Below are positions 34,127-43,334 of a stretch of 64,000 bases of DNA, one piece after another. The number at the start of each line of letters is the position of its first letter. The first letter of the stretch is position 1. The position numbers and the translations under genes were made by a program. This stretch comes from Nitratidesulfovibrio termitidis HI1 (lineage in GTDB: Bacteria; Desulfobacterota; Desulfovibrionia; Desulfovibrionales; Desulfovibrionaceae), in the NCBI RefSeq assembly GCF_000504305.1, contig NZ_KI632512.1, positions 3,288,404 through 3,352,403 of the forward strand. Direction: 5' to 3'. The notes beneath the pieces were generated by a model. That model ran no database searches. It was not told the DNA's origin and was given only the letters and a program-made list of their open reading frames with translations.

Positions 34127-35125
34127 CTACCTGAACGTTTCAAGATAGGCGTACAGTGCCGGTGATCCGCCGGTGTGCAGGAACAGTACGTTGGACCCTT
34201 CCGTGAAATATCCGGAGCGGACAAGGTCGATCAGGCCGGCCATGGCCTTTCCGGAGTACACGGGATCAAGCAGTATGCCTTCCGTGCGCGCCAGAAGCCT
34301 TACCGCTTCGACCATGGAATCCGTCGGGAGCGAGTATCCGGGCCCGACGTATCCGTCGAAGCAGGTCACCGCATCGTCCGGGAATGTTCCCTTCATGCCG
34401 ACATGGTCGGCCGTGGCCCGCGCCAGCCTGCGCACCAGCTGTTCCTGGTCGGTCTTGGTGCGGCTGACATTGATGCCGGATACGGGGATGCCCGCGTTGT
34501 TGCCCACCATGCCGACGGCTATGCCCGCATGGGTACCCGCGCTGCCGCTGGGCACCACCATGTGCTGGATGGCCAGCCCCGTTTCGAACAGCTGTTGCAG
34601 TATTTCCTGTGCGCAGGCCACGTAGCCCGTCGCGCCGATGGCATTGGATGCCCCGCCGGGGATGATGTACGGGGTGCGCCCGCTGGCGCGCAGCCGTGCG
34701 GCCAGCTTTTCCATCTCGCCCGGCATGTCCGAGCCGCCGGGAACCACGGTGATGCTTTTGACGCCCAACAGGTTGAACAGAAAGTTGTTGCCTGAAGCTT
34801 CGGGCTTGTAGCTGCCGCTCACGCGTTCTTCGAGTACGAGATGGCAGTCCAGCCCTTCTTTTACGGCCCAGGCAAGCGTCAGGCGGCAGTGGTTCGATTG
34901 CACCGCGCCGCAGGTGATGATGGTGTCCGCCTTGTGCGCCAGCGCATCCGCCATGGAAAAATCGAGCTTGCGCGTCTTGTTGCCGCCCGCGCATCCGGGC
35001 AGCAGGTCATCGCGTTTGATGAAGATGTTCACCTTGTTGCCGAGCGCCCGGGAAAAGGCGGGGCAGGCTTCGATGGGGGTAGGGTGCTGCACGTAGCCGC
35101 GCCGTGGCAGGATCGCGAGATTCAT
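34127..35125 (-). CDS. PLP-dependent D-cysteine desulfhydrase / L-cysteate sulfo-lyase family
   Basis: 332 residues, standard for the DcyD/ACC-deaminase family. The PLP lysine is in GGNKTRKLDF; other landmarks are CGAVQSNHCRLT, PGGASNAIGATGYV and FLHTGGSPALYAY. The family removes sulfide from D-cysteine (DcyD) or sulfite from L-cysteate (CuyA); both release 2-aminoacrylate. The RidA gene 36 bp upstream would hydrolyse that product to pyruvate and ammonia. In a sulfate reducer, sulfite from cysteate would be an electron acceptor, so CuyA is a serious alternative, but sequence alone does not decide. Confidence 0.85.
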   Translation of the reverse strand: MNLAILPRRGYVQHPTPIEACPAFSRALGNKVNIFIKRDDLLPGCAGGNKTRKLDFSMADALAHKADTIITCGAVQSNHCRLTLAWAVKEGLDCHLVLEERVSGSYKPEASGNNFLFNLLGVKSITVVPGGSDMPGEMEKLAARLRASGRTPYIIPGGASNAIGATGYVACAQEILQQLFETGLAIQHMVVPSGSAGTHAGIAVGMVGNNAGIPVSGINVSRTKTDQEQLVRRLARATADHVGMKGTFPDDAVTCFDGYVGPGYSLPTDSMVEAVRLLARTEGILLDPVYSGKAMAGLIDLVRSGYFTEGSNVLFLHTGGSPALYAYLETFR

Positions 35126-35161
35126 GTTCGCTCCTTTTGGATGGTTGCAATGGTGGAATGA

Positions 35162-35551
35162 TCAGCCCTTGCGCATGAAGATGGCTTCGGCTTCCAGAGG
35201 GCTTCCCAGGGGAAGCGCCGCGACCTGGATGGCGCTGCGGGCCGGATAGGGCTGTGGGAAGTATTCTGCGTAGATGGCGTTGACGGTCGGGAACGCCGCA
35301 AGGTCGGTGAGGAACACCGTGGTCTTGACGGCATCGCCCATGTCGCAGCCGGCGGCCTTGGCAATGGCGCGCAGGTTGGTGAAAACGCGGTGCGCGAGCA
35401 GGCGTATCGGTCCTTCGACCATGTTGCCGGTTGCGGGATCGATGGGAAGCTGCCCGGAGACGAAGAGCAGCCCGGGAAGCGCGATGGCCTGCGAATATGG
35501 TCCGATGGCCTTCGGCGCCTGGGTGGTGGTGATGGCGTGGATGTCAGACAT
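35162..35551 (-). CDS. ridA: RidA-family enamine/imine deaminase
   Basis: 129 residues from MSDIHAITTTQAPKA; AGAGGA lies about 6 bp upstream, which favours this start over one 14 residues earlier. Family signatures IGPYSQAI, LLFVSGQLPIDP and the late ARSAIQVAALPLGSPLEAEAIF, with the catalytic Arg, are present. It hydrolyses reactive 2-aminoacrylate-type intermediates. It is first in a unit with the lyase, which produces exactly this intermediate, and the palindrome at 35579-35598 covers its promoter. Confidence 0.93.
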   Translation of the reverse strand: MSDIHAITTTQAPKAIGPYSQAIALPGLLFVSGQLPIDPATGNMVEGPIRLLAHRVFTNLRAIAKAAGCDMGDAVKTTVFLTDLAAFPTVNAIYAEYFPQPYPARSAIQVAALPLGSPLEAEAIFMRKG

Positions 35552-35576
35552 GGCGTCCTCTTGCGATTTTTTGAAC

Positions 35577-35598
35577 ATTATAAATGTCGACATTTATA
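35577..35598 (-). promoter_or_regulatory. ridA promoter -10 overlapped by a perfect 20-bp palindrome (probable GntR operator)
   Basis: TATAAATGTCGACATTTATA (35579-35598) is a perfect palindrome. On the minus strand TATAAT (35582-35577) forms an ideal -10 that overlaps its edge, about 26 bp before the ridA ATG. The core ATGTCGACAT fits the TnGTnnACnA operator style of FadR-type GntR proteins, and such a regulator is encoded in the same cluster. Binding here would block RNA polymerase. Confidence 0.75.
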
Positions 35599-35818
35599 CA
35601 TCCATAAAATCCACTACGCCAGGCCTCCGGCAAATGTCAACGCCGTGGCCGCCGGAATCCGTGATTGGCGGCATATTGTAGTATATCATGCAGGAATAAA
35701 TGACTTTCACAAGGAGGTCGCGGCCTGGGCGTGCCATGGATGCAGGCTGCCGCCCAGTCCGATGCGGGTCGGACTGCCGGGGAAGGAAGGAGCGGCGGTG
35801 GGGGAACTGGCGTGCAGT

Positions 35819-36658
35819 CTACAGCAGCGCCTGCATCAGGGCTTCGCGGCCCGCATCGTCGGCGAGGTCTGTGGGTGTGAATTCCTGCTGCGGTCTGCCG
35901 TCGGCGAAGATGACCACCCGGTCGGCCAGGCGCAGGGTCTGCCCCAGGCTGTGCGACACCATCAGCACCGGACGGTGGACGGCCAGACGGCGTACCAGTC
36001 CTTCCACGTCGCGGGTGGTGGCCGCGTCCAGCGAGGCGGTGGGTTCGTCCAGCAGCAGTACGTCCGGTTCCAGGATCAGCATGCGGGCCAGGCACAGTCG
36101 TTGCTGCTGCCCGCCGGAAAGCTGGGCGGCGGGGCGGTCCAGCCGTTGGCGCACATCATCCCACAGGCCCACGTCGGTCAGCACGGCCTGCATGCGGGCC
36201 GGGGCGTCGGCCTGTTGTCCGCGCACCAGTTCCAGCGGCAGCAGCAGGTTGCGCCGGATGCTCATGGGCAGCACGTTGGGCGTCTGGAACACCATGCCCA
36301 CACGGCGGCGCAGTTCGGTCAGGGCCGGGGCATGCGACCCCAGCACGTCGCAGGGTCCGTCCGGCCCCGGCACGCTGCATGGGGCGCCAGGTTCGCCGTC
36401 GGCATGCCCCGTGCCGCCCGCTTTGCCGGGATACAGCACGATGGAGCCGGTGGTCTCGCACCCGGGAAAGCATTCGTTCAGGCGGTTCAGGGCACGCAGG
36501 AAGGTGGTCTTGCCCGAGCCGGAGCGGCCCAGCAGCACGGTGACCCCGGTGCGGGGCAGGTCCAGCGAGGCGTTCTTTACCGCCGGGCGACCATGGAAGG
36601 ACACGCACAGCCCGGTGACCCGCAGGCCCGGCTGGGGATCGCGTATGTTCAGTTCCAT
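35819..36658 (-). CDS. pstB: Phosphate ABC transporter, ATP-binding protein
   Basis: 279 residues. Walker A LGRSGSGKTTFL, Q-loop VGMVFQTPNVLPMSI, signature LSGGQQQRLCLARML, Walker B VLLLDEPTASLD and switch His in MVSHSLGQ are intact. Between Walker A and the Q-loop lies a Gly/Pro-rich insertion of about 40 residues, absent from typical PstB. It energises phosphate import through PstC-PstA. It overlaps pstA by 10 bp and is last in the unit; no phoU follows. Confidence 0.85.
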   Translation of the reverse strand: MELNIRDPQPGLRVTGLCVSFHGRPAVKNASLDLPRTGVTVLLGRSGSGKTTFLRALNRLNECFPGCETTGSIVLYPGKAGGTGHADGEPGAPCSVPGPDGPCDVLGSHAPALTELRRRVGMVFQTPNVLPMSIRRNLLLPLELVRGQQADAPARMQAVLTDVGLWDDVRQRLDRPAAQLSGGQQQRLCLARMLILEPDVLLLDEPTASLDAATTRDVEGLVRRLAVHRPVLMVSHSLGQTLRLADRVVIFADGRPQQEFTPTDLADDAGREALMQALL

Positions 36659-37659
36659 GCCTCCGCTCCCTTGTGGCGGCGCGCCATCACCCGCTGCAAC
36701 GCCCCGGCCCCCAGCATCATGGAACCGGAAAGGACCAGCAGCACCAGTGCCGCGCCAAAGCCGCGCGCTAGTTCGTCCTCGGTCTGGTACTGGGCGGCGG
36801 TGTAATAGATGGTGAAGGGCAGGGCCTCGAACTTGGCCAGCAGCCCTGCGGGCAGCCCGGCATTGGCCACCACCCCGGTGAGCAGGATCACCGCCGTGTC
36901 TTCCGCCGCGCGGCCCACGACCAGCATGACCCCGCCCAGAATGCCGCGCCCGGCCTCCGGCAGCAGCACGCGGAACACGGTCTGCTCGCGGGTCAACCCC
37001 AGGGCCGCCCCGGTCAGCCGCAGTTCGGGAGGCAGCGATTCCAGCGCGGCGCGGGTGGACACCACCAGCGGGGGCAGCACCAGCAGGGCCAGGCACCCCG
37101 CCGCCAGCAGCAGGCAGGTGTTGGCCTGGGGCAGGAAGGCGCGCCGCAGCACGAGGATGAGCGTGAACCCGAACAGCCCCATGACGATGGACGGCACCCC
37201 GGCCAGCAGTTCCACGGCCAGCCCCAGATGGCGGCGGGCGCGCGGTCCCGCGTATTCGGCAAGATAGATGCCGCACCCCACGCCCGGCCCCAGCACCAGC
37301 AGGGTGGTCAGCCCGACAAGGTACAGGCTGCCCGCGCAGGCGGGCCAGATGCCGTCCCACACCGGGCGCAGCCCGGCCATGGCCAGCAGGGGCGGGGTGT
37401 CTCCGAAAAACAGCGCGCGGCCCAGGGTGGGCACCCCGCGCCACAGCAGGTAGCCGCAGCCGATGGCGGCCACGGACACGACCAGTGCCGCGGCCAGCCA
37501 GGCCATGGCGACCAGCATCCGTTCGCGGGGCCGGGTGCCGGAGTGGGTGCCGGATTGGGTGCCAGACCGGATGCCAGACCGGATATTGGAGAAGACGAGG
37601 GAGGGGGCGCGCCTGACCGGCAGGTGCCGGGGGGTGGGTGCATCCGGGCGCTGCGTCAT
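36649..37659 (-). CDS. pstA: Phosphate ABC transporter, permease PstA
   Basis: 336 residues with six hydrophobic helices, starting at the ATGA overlap with pstC (37656-37659); an ATG 9 bp earlier is possible. The cytoplasmic EAA-type loop RLTGAALGLTREQTVFRVLLP contacts PstB. The N-terminal tail has SGT/SGIR-type repeats from a 12-bp DNA repeat, before the first helix. It forms the phosphate channel with PstC. Confidence 0.88.
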   Translation of the reverse strand: MTQRPDAPTPRHLPVRRAPSLVFSNIRSGIRSGTQSGTHSGTRPRERMLVAMAWLAAALVVSVAAIGCGYLLWRGVPTLGRALFFGDTPPLLAMAGLRPVWDGIWPACAGSLYLVGLTTLLVLGPGVGCGIYLAEYAGPRARRHLGLAVELLAGVPSIVMGLFGFTLILVLRRAFLPQANTCLLLAAGCLALLVLPPLVVSTRAALESLPPELRLTGAALGLTREQTVFRVLLPEAGRGILGGVMLVVGRAAEDTAVILLTGVVANAGLPAGLLAKFEALPFTIYYTAAQYQTEDELARGFGAALVLLVLSGSMMLGAGALQRVMARRHKGAEAWN

Positions 37660-38612
37660 GGCTGCCATCCCGCGTCGGAAAGGGCATCCTGCCCGGCGCC
37701 GCGCAGGCGGCGCACCGTCAGGCTGACGCCCGCGCTCACGGCCAGCAGCAGAATGCCCGCCGCGAACAGTGAATGGTAGGCGGTGCTGCCCGCGTCGGTG
37801 GCCATGACCAGCGCCATGTGCGCGGTGAGGGTGCGCAGCGCGTCGAAGGGCGATGCGGGCACGCCGGGTGCGTTGCCCGCCAGCATCAGCGGAATCAGCG
37901 TGTCGCCCACGGCCCGGCCGAAGCCGAACACCCCGGCAGTGACCAGCCAGCGCCGGGCGCCCGGCAGCATGACGTGGGCAAAGACCTGCGCGGGCGAAAG
38001 GCCCAGTGCCGCGCCGGTGAGCCGCAGCGACCGGCCCTGTTCGCGCAGGGCGGCGTCCATGATCACCACCATGGTGGGCAGCACCAGCAGGGCCAGCACC
38101 AGGGCGGCGGACAGCCAGCACAGGCCGGACCCCTGCCCCGCCCGCCGCACCAGCGGCACCAGCAGGAACACCGAAACGAACCCGTAGACCACCGTGGGCA
38201 CAGCCGCCATGCCGTGCACCAGTTGGCGCAGGGCGCGGGCGGGGCGTGCGGGGCCAAGCCCGTGCATCCAGCCGCACAGGCCGAGGGCCAGCGGCCAACC
38301 CAGCAGCAGGGCCGAGCAGGCCAGCAGCGCCGAGCCGCAGACCATGGGCAGGATGCCGAACTGCCCGGCGGCGGGCAGCCAGCGCCAGGACAGCACCGCA
38401 AGGCCCTGCCCGCTCAGCAGCACGGGCAGGGCATACACGGTGACGAAACCGAACACGGCGGCAATGCCCAGCACCGTGACGGCGACGGCACACCTCAGTG
38501 CCTGAGGCGTGTTGCCATCACGGCCCGATGAGCCCGATGAGCCCGATGAGCCGTTTGAGCCCGATGGGCCGGGTGTGCGTGGTGGGCCTTGCACGGTGGG
38601 GGCCTGCGCCAC
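37656..38612 (-). CDS. pstC: Phosphate ABC transporter, permease PstC
   Basis: 318 residues from a GTG at 38612, 5 bp after pstS; the ribosome site is poor, which suggests coupling to pstS translation. Six hydrophobic helices and the loop RLTGAALGLSPAQVFAHVMLP are visible. The N-terminal tail GSNGSSGSSGSSG is coded by a 9-bp tandem repeat (about 38522-38560). Partner of PstA. Confidence 0.88.
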   Translation of the reverse strand: MAQAPTVQGPPRTPGPSGSNGSSGSSGSSGRDGNTPQALRCAVAVTVLGIAAVFGFVTVYALPVLLSGQGLAVLSWRWLPAAGQFGILPMVCGSALLACSALLLGWPLALGLCGWMHGLGPARPARALRQLVHGMAAVPTVVYGFVSVFLLVPLVRRAGQGSGLCWLSAALVLALLVLPTMVVIMDAALREQGRSLRLTGAALGLSPAQVFAHVMLPGARRWLVTAGVFGFGRAVGDTLIPLMLAGNAPGVPASPFDALRTLTAHMALVMATDAGSTAYHSLFAAGILLLAVSAGVSLTVRRLRGAGQDALSDAGWQP

Positions 38613-38617
38613 GGGGC

Positions 38618-39460
38618 CTAGCGGGCAAGCGGAATGTAGCCGCTGGCCTTGGTGATAGCCTGCCCTTCGGGGCTGAAGATGTAGTCGATGAAGGCCTTGG
38701 TCAGCCCCTGCGGCGCACCCTTGGTGTTCATGTACAGCTTGCGGGTGACGGTGTAGGCGCCGTTGGCGGCATTTTCCTGCGTGGGGACCATGCCGTCGAA
38801 GTGCAGCCCCTTGATGGTTTCACCCAGGTGCCCGATGCCCACATAACCGATCCCGTTGGGGTCCTGGGCGATGGCGGTCTTCATGGCGCCGTTGGAGTTC
38901 ACCACGTTGGCCGTGGCGGCCTGCGGCCCCTTTTTCAGGGCCTTTTCCACGAACACTTCGCGGGTGCCGCTGCCGTCCTCGCGGGAATACAGGGTGATGG
39001 CCGCGTCCTTGCCGCCCACGTCCTTCCAGTTGGTGATGGCGCCCGCAAAGATGTCGGCCACCTGCTTGCCGGTCAGGCCGGTGACCGGGTTGGCCGGGTT
39101 GACCACCACGGCCACGCCGTCAATGGCGAAGGGGAAGGACACCAGGCCGTACTTCTGGATTTCCGCCTCGGTGAGGGGGCGACCGGTGTTGCCGATGGCC
39201 ACCAGCCCTTCGCCCACCTGCTGCACGCCCACGCCGGAGCCGCCGCCCGCCACCGAGATGCGCAGGGCCGGGTTCACGGTCATGATGCGCTTGGCGGCTT
39301 CCTTCATGACCGGGATGTGCGCGGTGCCCCCGGCGATGTCGAGGGAACCGGTGAGGCCGGCTTGAGGCGCGAAGGCATCCAGCGGGGCTGCGGTGGCAGC
39401 GGTGGCAAGGGCCAGGGCCAGAATCACGACCAGGGACATGACGACACGAAGACGGCGCAT
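38618..39460 (-). CDS. pstS: Phosphate ABC transporter, periplasmic binding protein
   Basis: 280 residues with a signal peptide (about 1-25, cut near ATAA-AP). Ligand-loop features ISVAGGGSGVGVQQV, SREDGSGTREVF and NSNGAMKTAI are typical of PstS. It captures phosphate in the periplasm. First gene of pstSCAB; AAGGAGGG lies just before the ATG. About 95 bp separate it from the terminator of the gene upstream, leaving room for a compact promoter; a TGTTTAAATGG segment there is not a convincing Pho box. Confidence 0.93.
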   Translation of the reverse strand: MRRLRVVMSLVVILALALATAATAAPLDAFAPQAGLTGSLDIAGGTAHIPVMKEAAKRIMTVNPALRISVAGGGSGVGVQQVGEGLVAIGNTGRPLTEAEIQKYGLVSFPFAIDGVAVVVNPANPVTGLTGKQVADIFAGAITNWKDVGGKDAAITLYSREDGSGTREVFVEKALKKGPQAATANVVNSNGAMKTAIAQDPNGIGYVGIGHLGETIKGLHFDGMVPTQENAANGAYTVTRKLYMNTKGAPQGLTKAFIDYIFSPEGQAITKASGYIPLAR

Positions 39461-39552
39461 ACACCCTCCTTGCGGTGACGGAATGAAATGATGTGTCAGC
39501 AGATGCTAACAGCGCCGGGAGGTTACGTGAAATAGGCTGTTTAAATGGAAAC

Positions 39553-39587
39553 GGGCCTGCGTATAGATTTGATCTATGCGCAGGCCC
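39553..39587 (-). terminator. Terminator of the HDOD-GGDEF gene
   Basis: A 16-bp stem (GGGCCTGCGTATAGAT with its complement, one G-T pair) and a 3-base loop; followed toward pstS by GTTTCCATTT. Confidence 0.75.
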
Positions 39588-39629
39588 TGAAATGTGCTCA
39601 TCTTCTGGATGTGCTGGTGGCGCCAGTCG

Positions 39630-42140
39630 CTACTCGGCCCAGCGCACCTTGACCCCCTCCAGCTTCTTGGCGGCATAGCTGGCCCTGTCGGCCCGCTGGA
39701 CCAGGCTTTCGCCCGTGTCGGACGGCGTCAGCAGGGCAAGGCCCATGCTCATGTCCACGGCGCCCTTGCAACTGGTCACCACCCCTTCGCGGATGCGCCG
39801 GGCAAGACCCTCCATGATCTCCGGGGTCACCTCGGTGACCACCACGGCGAATTCGTCGCCGCCGTAACGGCAGGGAAAGTCCATTCCCTTGCGCACCACC
39901 GCGCTGATGCCCGCGGCCACGCGGCGCAGCACGGTATCGCCGGCCTGGTGGCCGTAGGTGTCGTTGATGGCCTTGAACCGGTCAAGGTCGAAGAAGATCA
40001 GCCCCAACTGGCGGCCGGTGCGGCGGCTGCGCTCCATCTCGCGTTCAAGGATCATGTGGAATTGCGAATGGTTGAACAGTCCTGTCAGGCCATCGTACAT
40101 GGCCTGCTGTTTCACCTTTTCTTCCAGGCGGCGGATGCTGGTCAGGTCGCGCCCCACCACGAGAAGGGCCGAGCCTTCGTGCTCGCGGGTGTCCAGTTCG
40201 GAAAAGACCAGCTCGAACAGGCCCATGCTGCCGTCGCCCAGTTCCAGCACTGCCTCCACCGGGGCCGCCGGTGACGAGCCGGACAGGTACGCCGCGTCCC
40301 AGGTATCGGTAAAGGTGACCGTGGGGCGCGATGCGGCGAACAGGTTCTTGCCCCGCAGCCCGGCGCAGCGGCGCGAGGCCCACGAGATGTGCCCCGTGCG
40401 GTCCACGGTGAGCACGATTTCCTGCATGGAATCCAGCAGCCGTTCCAGAAAGTCGCGCTGGCGCAGGTTCTGCACGTCCACGTCGGAGATTTCCGTCACG
40501 TCTTCGATAAGCAGCAGCACGTCGTCGTGCGGGGCGTCGCGGCGGCGGTGCAGCGAAACGTAGGCGCACGGCGCGCCCATGCGCCTGCCCGCCGCATCGG
40601 TGGGGCAGAACAGGCGGCTGATGAGCGCAGGGCCGCCTTCGTCGGTGAATGTTTGCCATTCCGGGCCGAAATCCAGCCCCAGCGTTTCGGACAGCAGGGG
40701 GCGCACCGGCGTGCGGGGGGCCAGTTCGTCGCGGCCCACGTAGTCCAGAAAGCGCCGGTTGGTTTCCATCAGCAACCCTTCACGGTCCAGCCGGGCCACG
40801 CCCAGCGGCAGGGCGTCCAGGGTGTCGGCCTTGGCTTCCAGCACGGCCTGCTGGCGGTAGTAGTTTTCCAGCGCCATGGCCATGAAGTGGCAGTACACCA
40901 GCAGGGCAGACTTGCGGGCCGGGGGCAGGGCGTCCTTGGGCAGGCGCAGCTGGCCCCAGTCGGTGCCCGAGGCGGACAGCGGCACCCGTTCCTGTCCGGT
41001 TTGCCAGGGCAGCCGCGCGAAGGGGGCGGGGCCGGCCTGATGCGGGGCGGGGGTGGTCTCGTCGCCGCTGAACAGCATGTATTCCTCGCCGCCGTGTACC
41101 CGCAGGGCCACTTCCCAGCGCTGCACGTTCCAGTACCAGCGCAACTGCCGCCCCAGGGTGGCGGCCAGCGAGGGCAGGCCGCCCGCCACGTGCGACAGCT
41201 CCGCCCCCAGGAAATAGAAGGATTGCAGGGTTTCCAGCGACTGTTCGTACAGCCGTGCGCCCACCGGGCGGTCCTGGATGGCCAGTTGGGCCAGCATGGA
41301 CTTGAAGCGCTGGGCGCAGGCCTCGCGCAGGTTTTCCAGCCCCTGGTCGTCCAGCGAAAGGCGGGTGCGCAGCAGCATTTCGAACTGGATGATCAGCGCG
41401 GGGTGGGTGGCCTGTCCGTGCAGCAGGTCGGCCCACTGCGTGCCCAGAATGACCGCCTGGGTCAGGGGCGGGTGGTGGGCCACGCCGTCCAGGTCGTGGT
41501 GGCTGGCGATGGCGTCGGCGATGGCCTCGGGCAGGCCCCAGCGGTGGATGATGTTGCGGGCCATGGCCGCGTGGTTGGCGCCCCAGCAGGTGTTTTCCAG
41601 CGACAGTTGGTCGCGTTCCAGGCTGGTGATGCAGGCCTTGCCGCGCAGCACCGGGTCTTCGTCGGCCGAGCACAGGTGCATGAACAGGGCAAGGTCTTTC
41701 AGCAGCGAGGCCAGGTAGGCCAGGTGGGCCGTGTCGGGCTGCACCCGCAGGGCGATCTGTTCCGCCGCGATGGACGACCAGACCACCAGCCGCCAGTCCT
41801 GGTACATGGCCTGCTGGGGGCGCTTCAGCTCGTTGCTTACCCGCTTCTGGAACGACAGCGACAGGGCCAGCTTGAGGATTTCCCGCGTGCCCAGCACCGT
41901 GGCGGCGCGTTGCAGGTCGGAAACCTTGGTGCCCAGCCCGTAGTACGGCGAGTTGACCAGGTTCAGCACGGCGGCGGCCAGCATGGGGTCCATGGCCAGG
42001 ATGCGGGCGATGGTGGAGAATTCTGGAAACGGCGCCACCAGCGCCTGCACCAGTTGCACCATGACCGGGGGAAAGGTGAGTTGCAGGCAGCGATTGATGG
42101 CTTCTTCGTCGGCCATGTGCCGACCCTGCGGAACAGTCAT
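39630..42140 (-). CDS. HDOD domain / diguanylate cyclase (GGDEF) protein
   Basis: 836 residues from MTVPQGRHMADEEAIN (GGAGG upstream; an ATG 24 bp later is possible). Residues about 15-220 form an HDOD domain (FPEFSTIARILAMDPMLAAAVLNLVNSPYYG). A middle region includes a PAS-like unit (LDALPLGVARLDREGLLMETNRRF) and a second PAS-type unit before the C-terminal GGDEF domain, whose active site RYGGDEFAVV is intact. The allosteric I-site position reads KxxD (KGMD) instead of RxxD, so product inhibition may be weak. It should make cyclic di-GMP in response to an unknown signal. Confidence 0.87.
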   Translation of the reverse strand: MTVPQGRHMADEEAINRCLQLTFPPVMVQLVQALVAPFPEFSTIARILAMDPMLAAAVLNLVNSPYYGLGTKVSDLQRAATVLGTREILKLALSLSFQKRVSNELKRPQQAMYQDWRLVVWSSIAAEQIALRVQPDTAHLAYLASLLKDLALFMHLCSADEDPVLRGKACITSLERDQLSLENTCWGANHAAMARNIIHRWGLPEAIADAIASHHDLDGVAHHPPLTQAVILGTQWADLLHGQATHPALIIQFEMLLRTRLSLDDQGLENLREACAQRFKSMLAQLAIQDRPVGARLYEQSLETLQSFYFLGAELSHVAGGLPSLAATLGRQLRWYWNVQRWEVALRVHGGEEYMLFSGDETTPAPHQAGPAPFARLPWQTGQERVPLSASGTDWGQLRLPKDALPPARKSALLVYCHFMAMALENYYRQQAVLEAKADTLDALPLGVARLDREGLLMETNRRFLDYVGRDELAPRTPVRPLLSETLGLDFGPEWQTFTDEGGPALISRLFCPTDAAGRRMGAPCAYVSLHRRRDAPHDDVLLLIEDVTEISDVDVQNLRQRDFLERLLDSMQEIVLTVDRTGHISWASRRCAGLRGKNLFAASRPTVTFTDTWDAAYLSGSSPAAPVEAVLELGDGSMGLFELVFSELDTREHEGSALLVVGRDLTSIRRLEEKVKQQAMYDGLTGLFNHSQFHMILEREMERSRRTGRQLGLIFFDLDRFKAINDTYGHQAGDTVLRRVAAGISAVVRKGMDFPCRYGGDEFAVVVTEVTPEIMEGLARRIREGVVTSCKGAVDMSMGLALLTPSDTGESLVQRADRASYAAKKLEGVKVRWAE

Positions 42141-42190
42141 GCGCCCCTCCGGTGTGGGGGATTGCGTGGTGCACGGCGCTGCGGGGGGGG

Positions 42191-42280
42191 GCGCCTGCCG
42201 ATGCGAGGTCGCCTGCCGATGCGGGGCCGCGTGCCTTCGGGCGTCGTCCGGTGCACTGCGGTGCACTGTGGTGCACCTGC
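42191..42280. repeat. Short tandem repeats upstream of the HDOD-GGDEF gene
   Basis: An 18-bp unit (CCTGCCGATGCGAGGTCG and a near copy) occurs twice at about 42194-42229, and GGTGCACTG-type units three times at about 42252-42279. They lie in the 198-bp gap between this gene and the prenyl synthase gene. Confidence 0.7.
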
Positions 42281-42338
42281 CGGGCGTCTTTCGGGTCACG
42301 GCGCCGCCCGTGCCGTACGGCGGCTCCGTGGACGAATG

Positions 42339-43334
42339 CTACGTGCCGCGGTTCAGGACGTAGTCGATGCTTTGCCGCAGGATACGACGTTCCGACGTAT
42401 CGGGCAATGCATCGAGGCAGGCCGATGCCTTGTCCAGGTAGCTGGCGGCCAGTTCGCGCGTTTTCGCGTCGCAGCCTCGCGCCCGCAGGTCCGCCGACAC
42501 CTCGGCCACCGCGGCGTCATCGAAGGTGCCTTGCCGGAAGCGCGTCACGAACGCATCGCGTTCCTGCGGCGCCAGTGTTTCAAGGTAGTAGATCAGCGGC
42601 GGAGTCAGCTTGCCCTCGCGCAGGTCGCCGCCCACGGGCTTGCCGGTGTCCTTGGACGAGGCGGCGAAGTCCAGGGCGTCGTCCACGATCTGGAAGGCGA
42701 TGCCAAGGTTCAGCCCGAACCCTGCGGCGGCTGCCACGGCTTCGTCCGGGGCCTGCGCGGCCAGGGCGCCCAGTTCGCACGAGGCACGCAGCATCCACGC
42801 GGTCTTGCCGGTGATGATGTCGATGTAGGTGTCGTGCCCGTGGTCGGTGGAACGCTGGTGGGCGATCTCCACGATTTCGCCGGTGGCCGTCTGCACGATG
42901 GCTTCGGCGATGGTCTCGGTAAGCCGGGCGTCGCCGTAGCGGGCCACGATGCGGTTGGCCAGGGCCAGCAGGGCGTCACCGGCCAGCACGGTTTCCGTCT
43001 GGCCGAACACGGTGTGCGCGGCGGGCAGGCCGCGCCGCAGGTCGGCGCCGTCCAGGATGTCGTCGTGCAGCAGGGTGGCCGAGTGCAGCAGTTCCACGGA
43101 GCAGGCCAGCGGGTACAGGTCCGGGCCGGACCCCTTGCGGAACAGGCTGCCGCCTTCCACGCCGAGTGCCCGTGCGGTGAGCAGGGTCAGCAGGGGGCGC
43201 AGCCGCTTGCCGCCCGCGCGCAGCACGTGATCGGCCACGGGGCGCACCAGCGGGTGGAGCGCGGCCACCTCGGCGTCGAGCGTCTTGTTGATGCGCGGCA
43301 GTTCCGTGGCCAGGTAGGCTTTGAGCTTCAGCAT
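42339..43334 (-). CDS. ispB: Trans-polyprenyl diphosphate synthase (menaquinone side chain)
   Basis: 331 residues from MLKLKAYLATELP (43334), the family start; no strong ribosome site is seen. Both aspartate-rich motifs are present: LLHDDILDGADLRRG and QIVDDALDF, plus the GGKRLRPLL substrate-binding segment. It builds the long isoprenoid chain attached to menaquinone. Gene neighbours mqnB and ubiE belong to the same pathway. The exact chain length cannot be read from sequence, so the ispB name is by family. Confidence 0.87.
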   Translation of the reverse strand: MLKLKAYLATELPRINKTLDAEVAALHPLVRPVADHVLRAGGKRLRPLLTLLTARALGVEGGSLFRKGSGPDLYPLACSVELLHSATLLHDDILDGADLRRGLPAAHTVFGQTETVLAGDALLALANRIVARYGDARLTETIAEAIVQTATGEIVEIAHQRSTDHGHDTYIDIITGKTAWMLRASCELGALAAQAPDEAVAAAAGFGLNLGIAFQIVDDALDFAASSKDTGKPVGGDLREGKLTPPLIYYLETLAPQERDAFVTRFRQGTFDDAAVAEVSADLRARGCDAKTRELAASYLDKASACLDALPDTSERRILRQSIDYVLNRGT

